Assembly (NCBI GenBank): GCA_958296125.1
Contig: OY282444.1
Location: forward strand, 4,559,623 to 4,623,622
Direction: 5' to 3'
Length of the DNA stretch: 64,000 nucleotides
DNA from: an uncultured Poribacteria bacterium
GTDB lineage: Bacteria; Poribacteria; WGA-4E; PCPOR2b
Shown here in pieces: positions 37,823 to 47,609 of the stretch. Position 1 is the first letter of the stretch. Each line of letters opens with the position of its first letter. The translations under genes and the position numbers were made by a program. The notes beneath the pieces were generated by a model that saw only the letters and a program-made list of their open reading frames with translations, ran no database searches and was not told where the DNA came from.

Positions 37823-39253
37823 TCATTTTCTGAGTACCAGAATCCAGTCTGTGTTGATTCGTTCCTCTCTGGGCACTTTAATGAAATGTTTGATAATCTC
37901 CGATCCAAAATAGCGTTCAATATCAAATCCGATATTTTCTGCCAGCACCATCAGATACTTCCAACTTTCAAATAGCTGACCACGTATTCGGTTATTGCCT
38001 ACGACAATAATGTATCGTCCTCCATCGCGTAACACCGAATAGACTTCAGACAGATTTTTCTGCATATCGTCTAAGTATTTGAAAGCGATATACGCCCGTC
38101 TTGGATCCTTTTCAAAAATCTTCTTGATGACGCTATCCGCCGCCTCTACATCAATCTGATGGCGGGTTCGATAATCCTGTGATGAAACACTTTCGGTTCC
38201 AACATACTTTTTCTTTAAGGGCGTTAAAGTGCCATCGGCAAACCCCAACCAATAGAGCTCTAATTGATGGGTTCTCGGATAATCGACTGCATTCGCATAC
38301 GGTGGCGAAGTAAGAACTAAGTCAAAAGCCCCTGCATCGTACTTAATATTCCGTGCGTCCATGTTTTCTGGAAAGTTTACGGTTATATCTTGTGGCACGT
38401 TTTGAGAAAATTCTATCATCTTGGGAACTTTGACTAGCACCGTTTCCACAAATTTTCTCAGAGCATCGGAGGGGTTAACCTGTTTGTTCAGTACCTTCCG
38501 AATTACAGTCCTCGTGCAATTATCATCAGCATTGGACACAGAACGGAGAATCGAGGAGAAACAGACTCTGAAGAAGTCTTTAACATGCTTACTCTTATCA
38601 AGGGACTCAATAACCTTTTTTAGGTAAGCCAATTCTAAAATTATTTCTCTGTTGAACCAATTATCCCTGTAAGGGAAGGACGGTATATCCGATTCTGATA
38701 CCAGAGCGGCCCGGTAGCCTTCTACGGCATTAAACAGAGATTCTTGAGCTTCGATGAGTTCCTTTTCAGCTAAAGGTGTACCCTTGACTGTTGAGATGAA
38801 GCGCGAAAATGGATCGACATCAATACCAACAGAGTTTCGGTTCAGTAAGAGTGCCTCAACATTTGTCGTCCCACTCCCCGAAAACGGATCAAGTATCATA
38901 TCGTTTACTTGAGAATACCGTTTGATTAACCAACGTGGTAATTCGGGGAAAAATTTAGCAGGATACTTATGCAATCCGTGAGTGAGATGACTCTGATCAT
39001 AGCTAATAAACAGAAATCTATCGCCATCATTAATAGGCAACTCTACAGGAATATCCCCATCGACCCGCACAATTTCCTCCCCAAACGAATTCACAATTTT
39101 CCGCACATTGTCCATGGATTGATGTGCATCATGTTTGGGGCGTTTCCGCCTGCCATCTTTTTGGGCAACCTTTGCTGATATGGCTGGCACTGAAATTGGG
39201 TACCATGGTAGATCTATTGAGGCTTGTGTGAGAGGAACATCTTCCATTTTCAC
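37823..39253 (-). CDS. DNA methyltransferase (N4-cytosine/N6-adenine class)
   Basis: SAM-dependent DNA methyltransferase of 476 residues. The SAM-binding motif is DPFSGSGTTNVEAL near residue 122 and the catalytic motif TSPPYANAVDY near 314. SPPY is the form typical of N4-cytosine methyltransferases, though some N6-adenine enzymes use it. The SAM motif precedes the catalytic motif with about 190 residues between them, which is not the usual beta-class order for SPPY enzymes. It is paired with the nuclease gene downstream. Position next to a PCP_red gene is incidental. Confidence 0.85.
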   Translation of the reverse strand: MKMEDVPLTQASIDLPWYPISVPAISAKVAQKDGRRKRPKHDAHQSMDNVRKIVNSFGEEIVRVDGDIPVELPINDGDRFLFISYDQSHLTHGLHKYPAKFFPELPRWLIKRYSQVNDMILDPFSGSGTTNVEALLLNRNSVGIDVDPFSRFISTVKGTPLAEKELIEAQESLFNAVEGYRAALVSESDIPSFPYRDNWFNREIILELAYLKKVIESLDKSKHVKDFFRVCFSSILRSVSNADDNCTRTVIRKVLNKQVNPSDALRKFVETVLVKVPKMIEFSQNVPQDITVNFPENMDARNIKYDAGAFDLVLTSPPYANAVDYPRTHQLELYWLGFADGTLTPLKKKYVGTESVSSQDYRTRHQIDVEAADSVIKKIFEKDPRRAYIAFKYLDDMQKNLSEVYSVLRDGGRYIIVVGNNRIRGQLFESWKYLMVLAENIGFDIERYFGSEIIKHFIKVPREERINTDWILVLRK

Positions 39254-39265
39254 TGTGATAGATTC

Positions 39266-39766
39266 CTACATCCCAAAGTTACCGCGGGCAGTATCCATTA
39301 GCTCAGTAGTGATTTCAGTGTGTCCATTTTCGCGGGCGAATTCTTCGATGCCGTTTTTCGCCATTGCGCGAACAAAACTAGGCACGCGCTCCAAACGCGC
39401 TAATGCTTCCGGTGTCCATACCGGTCCGGTGGTCTCTGGCTCTTGAAATGCTTGTGCCACAACTGATGTGAACGGGCATTTCCCACCGCCCTCGGTGGAT
39501 ACTGTCGGCACCTCGGAGGTCAGATTATCCGGGTTCTGCTGATTTAGGAAGGAACGCACCATCTGCATCGGCTGCGCCGCTTCGCTTTTACCACCAAGCT
39601 GAACATCGAGGGATTTCAGCATCTGAGTTTCCCACGGGTTCATGTGCATCGCGAACTCAGCAAAGCAATCTGGGCACTCGAAGAGTGCGGTCAACGAACC
39701 TTGATCCGGTGTCGCTACTTCCTTAAATTGCATGGCTGTGTTACACTCAAGGCATAAGAATTTCAT
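39266..39766 (-). CDS. Zinc-ribbon and PCP_red domain protein
   Basis: Protein of 166 residues. Residues 1-40 hold two CxxC pairs (CLEC near 5-8, CPDC near 31-34) consistent with a zinc or iron ribbon. The C-terminal 50 residues (WTPEALARLERVPSFVR to ARGNFGM) match the PCP_red domain first named in protochlorophyllide reductase. The same domain occurs three times in the UspA fusion protein downstream in this cluster. No photosynthesis genes are present. It lies 20 bases downstream of mrp, so co-transcription is likely. Function unknown, probably redox or metal related. Confidence 0.72.
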   Translation of the reverse strand: MKFLCLECNTAMQFKEVATPDQGSLTALFECPDCFAEFAMHMNPWETQMLKSLDVQLGGKSEAAQPMQMVRSFLNQQNPDNLTSEVPTVSTEGGGKCPFTSVVAQAFQEPETTGPVWTPEALARLERVPSFVRAMAKNGIEEFARENGHTEITTELMDTARGNFGM

Positions 39767-39786
39767 TGATTGACTCCGTTTATACG

Positions 39787-40680
39787 TTACATTTTCCGTT
39801 CAAAGAACATCCGAATTTCATCTGTGATGCCGAAAAATATTTGTCCTGCGGGAGTATCTCGGTATTGATCAACAAACATATTACCTTCATCTGCAGCAAT
39901 AGAGATTCGCGGATCGAAAGGTATCTTGCCGAGCAGAGAAATGTCAAATTGACGCGCCATCTCCTCCGTGTGGCCTGACGGGAACAGGTCTTCAGTTTTG
40001 CCACAACCAGCGCAGACGTAAGCGGCCATATTTTCGACGATGCCGATCACCGGGGCGTTGAGTAGTTTCTTTGCCATCGTCAGCGATTTCTTAACAACCA
40101 GCTGCGACACCTCAGAAGGGATTGTGACAACAACTGTGCCGCCAAGATTCGGCAGGAGATCGACGAGATTGGGCAACCGGTCTGCACCGGGTGGAAGATC
40201 TATCAGCAAATAGTCAAGCGTTCCCCATTCAGTATCGGAGAGAAATTCGCGGAGGGCACTCATTTCCATTGTCCCCCGCCAAGTAAAGGCATCCTTCTGT
40301 GTTTGAGCTTCCCAGAGGACAGGAGTTTCGTCGTCCTTGAGGAACAGATCCATCGACATCACCTTGACCCCAAGTGGACTGAGGGCGGGCTTAACACCAT
40401 CGGCACCATAATCAATTCGCTGCCCTCTCACTCCCATCATTTTAGCGATCGAGGGACCATTGATGTCAGCATCAATTACGCCGACGTTGTGCCCGCGCAA
40501 TCCAAGTGCCGAAGCGAGGTTTGCCGTAACGGAACTCTTGCCCACGCCACCTTTTCCGCTCATAATCGCAACGGTGTGGCGGACTGACGCAAGCCGTTGT
40601 TGTAAGCGATTGGCTTGCTGGGTTACTTGTTCAACGATATTAGAGCCGCCATCAGCGGGTAAGTCTTTGTAGGTTTTCAT
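39787..40680 (-). CDS. Mrp/ApbC-type P-loop ATPase
   Basis: MinD/Mrp-family ATPase of 297 residues thought to carry and insert iron-sulfur clusters. Deviant Walker A SGKGGVGKSS lies near residues 41-50, LIDLPPGADRLP near 150 forms Walker B, and a C-terminal CxxC (VCAGCGKTE, about 225-228) would bridge a cluster between subunits. The N-terminal DUF59 domain of many Mrp proteins is absent. It sits between UspA genes and PCP_red genes on the same strand, suggesting cluster delivery to those proteins. Confidence 0.9.
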   Translation of the reverse strand: MKTYKDLPADGGSNIVEQVTQQANRLQQRLASVRHTVAIMSGKGGVGKSSVTANLASALGLRGHNVGVIDADINGPSIAKMMGVRGQRIDYGADGVKPALSPLGVKVMSMDLFLKDDETPVLWEAQTQKDAFTWRGTMEMSALREFLSDTEWGTLDYLLIDLPPGADRLPNLVDLLPNLGGTVVVTIPSEVSQLVVKKSLTMAKKLLNAPVIGIVENMAAYVCAGCGKTEDLFPSGHTEEMARQFDISLLGKIPFDPRISIAADEGNMFVDQYRDTPAGQIFFGITDEIRMFFERKM

Positions 40681-40689
40681 AAGTTTTGG

Positions 40690-41541
40690 TTAATGATAAA
40701 TAAACAAGGGAATACCCGCCTGCGCCACCAAGGATTTGGTCACACTCCCAAAGACGAACTCCGACACACTTCGTTTCCCGTATGCCCCCATGACGAGCAG
40801 ATCGATATCATGTTCTCGGATGTAGGACAGAATCGCTTCATCTACCCTGCCTCTCACTTGGACCTTTTCCGACTTTACCCCATATCTACCAAAGTAATCG
40901 CCAAGCCTGTCAAGCAACTGTATTCCACGACTTGCATTATTGTTGACATTCAGGAGGGTGATGTCGCACTGATTCCAGATATGAAGCAGGAGAAACATCT
41001 GAATCGATTTGGTAACTTGGACGCTGTTATCATAAGCGATGAGCACTTTTTTAATCTGCCTAACAGAATCGGGTATTGCTAGGACCGCGGTCAACCCCTT
41101 ATGGAGAATTCGATCTAGGGTATTACCCGGTTCGTGTTTGAGGTTATACCGAAAAAAGGTTTTCTGCCCAATTATAATAAAATCGTGAAATTTTGATTCT
41201 TCGATAATTTCCCGAAATGGACTGCCTGTCTCTGAATGGATGGAGTAGCGAATCTTTTTCTCCTGACAGGTTTTCCCAAAGTCTTTAAGGACTTCAGCCA
41301 CTATCTCCCGCGTCTCTTGGAAGTGTTGTTGATCAGCAAGCCGATCGTAGTGCATCGCTCCAATCGGCGCAGGACCGGTTGAACGCCGGATACCCGGCAA
41401 ATCTATTACCCCGATGCCGGTTAGCGAGGCGTTATGTTCAAGAGCAATTTGCGTGGCATATTCGACCGCCGCCTGAGAATAACTTGAACCGTCGAGACAC
41501 ACAAGGACTTCCGCAAAATGCAAAGGATTTCTGGGGGACAT
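40690..41541 (-). CDS. Tandem universal stress protein (UspA) domains
   Basis: Protein of 283 residues with two UspA folds (about 8-150 and 155-283). The second has the nucleotide-binding-like VMGAYGKRSVSEFVFGSVTKSL segment near 250-271, with a degenerate glycine pattern in the first. UspA proteins bind ATP or act as stress-linked adaptors. Start at ATG 41541, seven bases after GGAGG. It is nine bases upstream of mrp and 40 bases after the larger UspA fusion gene, forming a four-gene run of Usp, Mrp and PCP_red proteins. Confidence 0.9.
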   Translation of the reverse strand: MSPRNPLHFAEVLVCLDGSSYSQAAVEYATQIALEHNASLTGIGVIDLPGIRRSTGPAPIGAMHYDRLADQQHFQETREIVAEVLKDFGKTCQEKKIRYSIHSETGSPFREIIEESKFHDFIIIGQKTFFRYNLKHEPGNTLDRILHKGLTAVLAIPDSVRQIKKVLIAYDNSVQVTKSIQMFLLLHIWNQCDITLLNVNNNASRGIQLLDRLGDYFGRYGVKSEKVQVRGRVDEAILSYIREHDIDLLVMGAYGKRSVSEFVFGSVTKSLVAQAGIPLFIYH

Positions 41542-41580
41542 TGGCAACCTCCGATCTAAACTGATATTCAAGGCGTGATT

Positions 41581-43524
41581 TTATGCTTGCGTTGTTCCCT
41601 CTTCATCGCTCTCTGTTTCAGCTGTATGTTTGCCCTGCCGATAATATGTCCCAAGCACCTCATTGTCCAGACTCCGTCCTTCTTCAATCACCTGCGCTGC
41701 AAAATCTAGGTTGATTGTCGTGAGGTTTGCCTCCTGCGCTCGCTGCTCGACACGGGATTGCGTGATGTTTCGCATAAATCCAGCGGGTACGAGATTCAAT
41801 CGTGCACGGGCATCTGGAGTCCATTCAAGCGGACTTTCAAATGTTTCCCCGTGGGAGGTATCAGCGGACTCGCGGGACTGCGCGACAGCTCTCAATTCAG
41901 GCGCGTCTTCACGGACAGCGGAAGCCTGATCCATACTCTCGTTGATAATCTGCATCGCAAATTCGTTGGTGATTGTACCAATTTTCTGGACACGTGCCGA
42001 TTTTTCGATTCGCGCTTTGACGTTGCGTCTCATATACCCCCTTGGGACATTGCGCAACGCCTTTTTCGCCTGATCCGACCATTGGAGGCGTACCCCATCG
42101 AAGGTCTGTTCCTCGCTGACACCGCCCTCCTGATCCGCAACCCTCTGGAGTGAGTCTTTATCAACCATCTGGAATCGGTCACTGTTCACGCCGCAAACCG
42201 GGCATTTCACAGGCTGTTGGTCGCGGGCAGCATAGCCACAATCGCCACAGATGTAGGTCTTAATCGCATTGGAGTCCAAAACCGTTTGCGTTGCAATCTC
42301 TTTGGCAACCTTGGTCATCCGTTCTGCTGAACGACCTGGCATAAAGGTCTCCATTGCCTGCTCAATGACGCTCTCGGTGATCACAGAGTGCCCACGTTCA
42401 ATGGCGAAACGGTGGACAGCAGTGCGTGCGATGCCCTGCACCTGCGGCGGTGCCTTCGCCATCCGATCTAAGGCTTCTTGTGTCCAAACCACCGTCTCTT
42501 CCGCTCTGATATCAACCTTTGGGACGTACCTCTGGCTCGACAGAAACACATTGCACGGAGCAAGGCGTAATAAGTTTTCGGTATTGCTGCCGATGTCCAT
42601 ATCGGGATCGCTGTGGACACCGATCCGACCCAACACTAGCATCCATGGCTCGGTCTTTCGGGCATATTGCAAGATCTTCTCAAACGCTTTGCCGTCCAGC
42701 AAGGTGATTTTGAGATCGTAGTTGTGGTCTGCCTTGGCGATGGTCCGGGCAATCTCCAGATGGGATTGATAGATTTTGGCAAGCCCAGTGTCGATGACCT
42801 CCTCGTGCAACTGCTCCTGCTCTTTGAATCGGAAGGTTTTGGAGGCTCGCTCGGTTAGGACACTAACAACCGAATTAAACACCACATAGTGAAGATACGG
42901 ATCATAGACACCAACTGCCTCAACCGGTCTATTAAATTCCTTTCCGATCCGTATGGCTGTCTTCAGTCCGCCGAAGGATTCGGGGCTGCCATCAATTCCG
43001 ACCAGAATATGCCCATTCTGTGCGTGTATCTCTTCTATATTTCGGACCACAAGGGCATCGGTCTGAATACGCCGTACAACTCGTTCAACGACACCGCCGA
43101 GCAGGCTATCCTTAACCGCCCCCATACCGAGGGCACCCATAATCACGAGGTCGTAATCGCTCGCCTGAATGTCCTCCGCCAACTTGATGAAGTGCTTACC
43201 CTCAGGCATTTTGGCTTCAAAGGGAATGTCATTTTCAGCACACTTCTTCTTCATGACCTCCAAGTACGAATCGGAGATTAACTGAAGTCCCATCGTAATC
43301 AGTGTGTCATGAATGCGGCGCTGTTTTTCAAGTTCGGCTTCATCTTGGTATTCTTCGGGGAGTGTATACTCCATCTGTTTGAAGCGCACATCGTGCATCT
43401 TCGCCGCATAAACGTGAGAGCCAACGAGTTGCGATCGAAATTTTTTGGCGAACTCTACAGCGAAATTGACGCTCGCATCGGAATGGTCCGAGTTGTCAAC
43501 AGGTACATAGATTTTCTTAAACAT
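41581..43524 (-). CDS. UspA-rubredoxin-triple PCP_red fusion protein
   Basis: Protein of 647 residues with an unusual domain series: two UspA domains (1-162 and 171-333), a PCP_red domain (347-395), a rubredoxin-like metal knuckle with Cys426, Cys429, Cys441 and Cys444, and two more PCP_red domains (482-531 and 568-616). The three PCP_red units share the WTxxAxxRLxxVPxxxxR pattern. The rubredoxin cysteines could hold iron for electron transfer, and UspA may sense adenylates. It is likely the lead gene of the Usp-Mrp-PCP_red run. Function as a whole is unknown; a redox-linked stress role is inference. Confidence 0.82.
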   Translation of the reverse strand: MFKKIYVPVDNSDHSDASVNFAVEFAKKFRSQLVGSHVYAAKMHDVRFKQMEYTLPEEYQDEAELEKQRRIHDTLITMGLQLISDSYLEVMKKKCAENDIPFEAKMPEGKHFIKLAEDIQASDYDLVIMGALGMGAVKDSLLGGVVERVVRRIQTDALVVRNIEEIHAQNGHILVGIDGSPESFGGLKTAIRIGKEFNRPVEAVGVYDPYLHYVVFNSVVSVLTERASKTFRFKEQEQLHEEVIDTGLAKIYQSHLEIARTIAKADHNYDLKITLLDGKAFEKILQYARKTEPWMLVLGRIGVHSDPDMDIGSNTENLLRLAPCNVFLSSQRYVPKVDIRAEETVVWTQEALDRMAKAPPQVQGIARTAVHRFAIERGHSVITESVIEQAMETFMPGRSAERMTKVAKEIATQTVLDSNAIKTYICGDCGYAARDQQPVKCPVCGVNSDRFQMVDKDSLQRVADQEGGVSEEQTFDGVRLQWSDQAKKALRNVPRGYMRRNVKARIEKSARVQKIGTITNEFAMQIINESMDQASAVREDAPELRAVAQSRESADTSHGETFESPLEWTPDARARLNLVPAGFMRNITQSRVEQRAQEANLTTINLDFAAQVIEEGRSLDNEVLGTYYRQGKHTAETESDEEGTTQA

Positions 43525-43582
43525 CCTTCTCCCTCCAGTGTCAATTTTCCATTAACGAATTATATCTTTTTAAGCTCATATT

Positions 43583-43642
43583 AAAAAACCGTGCAATAGA
43601 AACCGACCTCTCAAGAAAAAACTCGGTTTCTATTCGCGGTTT
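43583..43642 (-). terminator. Intrinsic terminator after fumC
   Basis: On the minus strand a long near-perfect stem (arms at about 43623-43642 and 43587-43606, 17 or more pairs sharing an AATAGAAACCGA core with two differences) is followed by six T residues (plus-strand A run 43583-43588). It lies about 80 bases after the fumC stop. Confidence 0.85.
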
Positions 43643-43721
43643 ACACTCTCTTTTTATATGAACCTCTTTTAAATCTGCGTTCCAAATATGATAGCTCTGG
43701 TCTGTGCCAATTTTCACCTTT

Positions 43722-45110
<1,389 letters not shown>

Positions 45111-45335
45111 TTGCCCCTCCAAGTAACTTTTGGTGATATAATCCTACACGATTGTCGACAATCCGTTGATTCAAGGGTGTGAGAAGGCTAACGAACCCTT
45201 CGCGTTAGATTGTGCGAAGTAGACTTCGTGAGGGGTTCATTTGGGGAGTGAATCTGGTGAAAAATACGACTATTTCAAGCCCAATTTCGTTGCAAGTCGG
45301 CTTGACAATCTTGCGAAGGTTCTTACAACACCCGC

Positions 45336-46211
45336 TTATGCCCCCAACTTTGCTAGCACGCTTTGGGCTGATATGATGTGTTTGCCGAAGCCCAACTCTT
45401 TTAGTGGCAGGCCAAGTGCCAAACCGACCATCTGTGGCAGGTGGAGCACCGGCATATCCAGTTGGCGTCCGACCACCCGACTGACACCGGGCTGCTGGAG
45501 GTCAAGGTTCATGTGGCAGAGTGGGCAAGGTGTTACCATACAATCCGCTCCCTTGTCCTTTGCCTCGCCAATATGCTTCCCGGCCATTTTGAATGACGCT
45601 TCTTCGTTCTCGAGCCCGATGGGAAAACCGCAACAACGTGTTTTACCGTAGTAATCTACTGGGGTGCCACCCAACGCTTCAATCACGCGTTCCATCGAAG
45701 TAGGATTGTCAGGGTCGTCAATTCCCATGATGCTGGCAGGGCGCAGGATGTAGCAGCCGTAAAACGGCGCGATCCGCAAGTCGGTCAACGGCTTTTTGAC
45801 CATGCCGCGTAGATTGTCCAAACCAAGTTCTTTGATGAGGACATAGAGAATGTGGGTGACATCTACACCCCCATGATACTCGTGTCCACCTGACTTGAGC
45901 ACCGCGTTGACCTCTGCCCGGTAGCCCTCGTCCTCGGACAGTTTCTTATTGCTCTTGCGCAGACAGCCGATGCAAGTCGAACAGATTGTCATCAACGGTA
46001 GGTCTAGTTCCTCCGCGAGTGCCAGAGTCTTGGCGTTGTATGTGTCGGCAAGGACTGGATTCTGCGCTTGAAGCACGCCCGCCCCGGTGCAAGGGGCACC
46101 GGTCAACTCGACCAACTCAATACCGAGTAAGGGCGCAATCTTTTTGGTGGATTGGTTCAGTTCTGGACAGTTTCCCTTGGCGACACAGCCAGGGAAGTAG
46201 GCAATTCTCAT
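45336..46211 (-). CDS. sdhE: Succinate dehydrogenase SdhE / HdrB-like cysteine-rich subunit
   Basis: CoB-CoM heterodisulfide-reductase B-like subunit of 291 residues that replaces the usual membrane anchors in class E succinate:quinone reductases. The second cysteine motif is intact: Cys153, Cys193-Cys194 (CCGFP), Cys229 and Cys232. The first has Cys9, Cys41 and Cys77/Cys80 but Thr42 where a second Cys of the CC pair belongs. Start at ATG 46211 after GGGAGGAT. It immediately follows sdhB and likely forms the membrane-associated quinone-reactive part, binding unusual [4Fe-4S] clusters. Confidence 0.88.
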   Translation of the reverse strand: MRIAYFPGCVAKGNCPELNQSTKKIAPLLGIELVELTGAPCTGAGVLQAQNPVLADTYNAKTLALAEELDLPLMTICSTCIGCLRKSNKKLSEDEGYRAEVNAVLKSGGHEYHGGVDVTHILYVLIKELGLDNLRGMVKKPLTDLRIAPFYGCYILRPASIMGIDDPDNPTSMERVIEALGGTPVDYYGKTRCCGFPIGLENEEASFKMAGKHIGEAKDKGADCMVTPCPLCHMNLDLQQPGVSRVVGRQLDMPVLHLPQMVGLALGLPLKELGFGKHIISAQSVLAKLGA

Positions 46212-46289
46212 TACATCCTCCCGTATCAATTGTGATTGGAACGTGAAATGCAGTGTGTGATATGTAAATCGTGAACTTCCTCGAGCCCC

Positions 46290-47252
46290 CTACTTCCTTT
46301 TTTCCTTTTCCAACTGCTTATGAATGCGCCGGATATCCTGGACCTCCGTCACGGATGGGTGTGAGCCGGGCAATAGGGGTTTGATTTTCCCTTTTAGGGT
46401 TGCCTTGATCGCGATACCCGCGTTCTTAACAGCCCACCCCCAACCCGCCGCCTTGATTGGCAGTGTACGCTCATCGAGCACGCCGGTATGCGCCACGCTT
46501 TCGGTGAAGTGAAGCACATGTTTCGCGCCTATGTTGTCGGTCAACCCTGCCTCAATTGCTTGCTCACGCAGCTTGATAATTTGGTCCATTGGCGCAACAT
46601 CCTTCGGGCAGACCTCCACGCATTCTAGACACCGTGTGCAATCCCAGATACCGCCCTCTTCACTCAAGTCTGTCAACCACTCTTTGGCTTTGCCGTGGCG
46701 CGGATCGCCAACCACGCGGTATGCCTTCGCCAGTGCTGCCGGGGCTAAGAATTTTGAATCCTCCTCTAGCACCGTGCAATCGCTCACGCATGCGCCGCAC
46801 ATGATGCAGTTCATCGGTTGTTGCAGTTCGACCATCTTGGTGTGGGGGACTTGATACTCACGTTCTGGCGGTTCTCCCACCGCCTCAATCCACGGCTTCA
46901 CCTGTTTCAATTTATCCCAGAATACCTCCATTTCAGTGACAAGGTCTTTAATCACCTCCATGTTGCCCATCGGCTCAACGCAAATCTCCTCACCGTTAGG
47001 TGCAAGCGTTGAGACTTTAGTCTTGCATCCCAACTTCGCGTGTCCATTGACCCGAAACGCACATGAGCCGCAAACCGCACTGCGACATGAACAACGCATC
47101 GCTAATGTGCCATCGATATCTTCGCGGACTTTGATGAGCGCGTCCAGCACGGTTGCAAAATCAGGCAACTCCTTTACTTCATAGGTATCATAATGCGGTT
47201 CCTGGGTTGTCTGCGGGTCGTAACGGTACACTTTCAAATTGGCTTGTATCAT
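46290..47252 (-). CDS. sdhB: Succinate dehydrogenase iron-sulfur subunit
   Basis: Electron-transfer subunit of succinate dehydrogenase/fumarate reductase, 320 residues. The N-terminal [2Fe-2S] site includes CSCRSAVCGSCAF near residues 54-66. The first 4Fe motif is CIMCGACVSDC near 149-159. The last motif is CTRCLECVEVCP near 205, with an extra cysteine in place of the usual 3Fe-4S pattern. That change and the adjacent SdhE fit class E enzymes, in which this site holds another [4Fe-4S] cluster. AAGGAGA precedes the ATG. A 360-base gap separates it from sdhA. Confidence 0.93.
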   Translation of the reverse strand: MIQANLKVYRYDPQTTQEPHYDTYEVKELPDFATVLDALIKVREDIDGTLAMRCSCRSAVCGSCAFRVNGHAKLGCKTKVSTLAPNGEEICVEPMGNMEVIKDLVTEMEVFWDKLKQVKPWIEAVGEPPEREYQVPHTKMVELQQPMNCIMCGACVSDCTVLEEDSKFLAPAALAKAYRVVGDPRHGKAKEWLTDLSEEGGIWDCTRCLECVEVCPKDVAPMDQIIKLREQAIEAGLTDNIGAKHVLHFTESVAHTGVLDERTLPIKAAGWGWAVKNAGIAIKATLKGKIKPLLPGSHPSVTEVQDIRRIHKQLEKEKRK

Positions 47253-47609
47253 TCCTTATCTCCTTGCGTGATGAGTAATGCGTCTAAACGTTTAAATTCC
47301 CACTGCCTAACCTTTGGTGCGAGTGGGTGAGATGGTCGTTTCCATATCGTTCAAGAGTTGATTGGTTCTAGTTCATTGCGCCATGACGAGACAACCAGAA
47401 ACGAGAGAACGAGGGATCGGGTGTGTGAGGGAGTAAGGGGGTGAATGTTTTGACTCGATTCCACACCTCCTCGCTCCCACTTTTTTCTGTCTTCCTGTTT
47501 TCCCTCTAGCCCGTTTTCCGGTCTTCACGTTTCACGCATCACGTTTCATTATGGATCTCAACAGTTGCAAACTAGCACCATTGGTTTCCTAGGCTCTACA
47601 TACCACATC
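47253..47609. other. Gap between sdhB and sdhA
   Basis: 357 bases with no gene. It is pyrimidine-rich on one side and contains TTTCACGCATCACGTTT (47530-47546), a 17-base sequence also found at 50378-50394. The sdhA and sdhB genes may still be one transcript. No clear terminator is visible. Confidence 0.4.

Noticed and set aside
39266..39766. Photosynthesis role for PCP_red proteins
   Set aside because: No chlorophyll synthesis or reaction-centre gene is present, and the domain is fused to stress-type domains instead of a reductase core.
41758..42153. 131-residue plus-strand ORF
   Set aside because: Antisense shadow of the UspA-PCP_red fusion gene.
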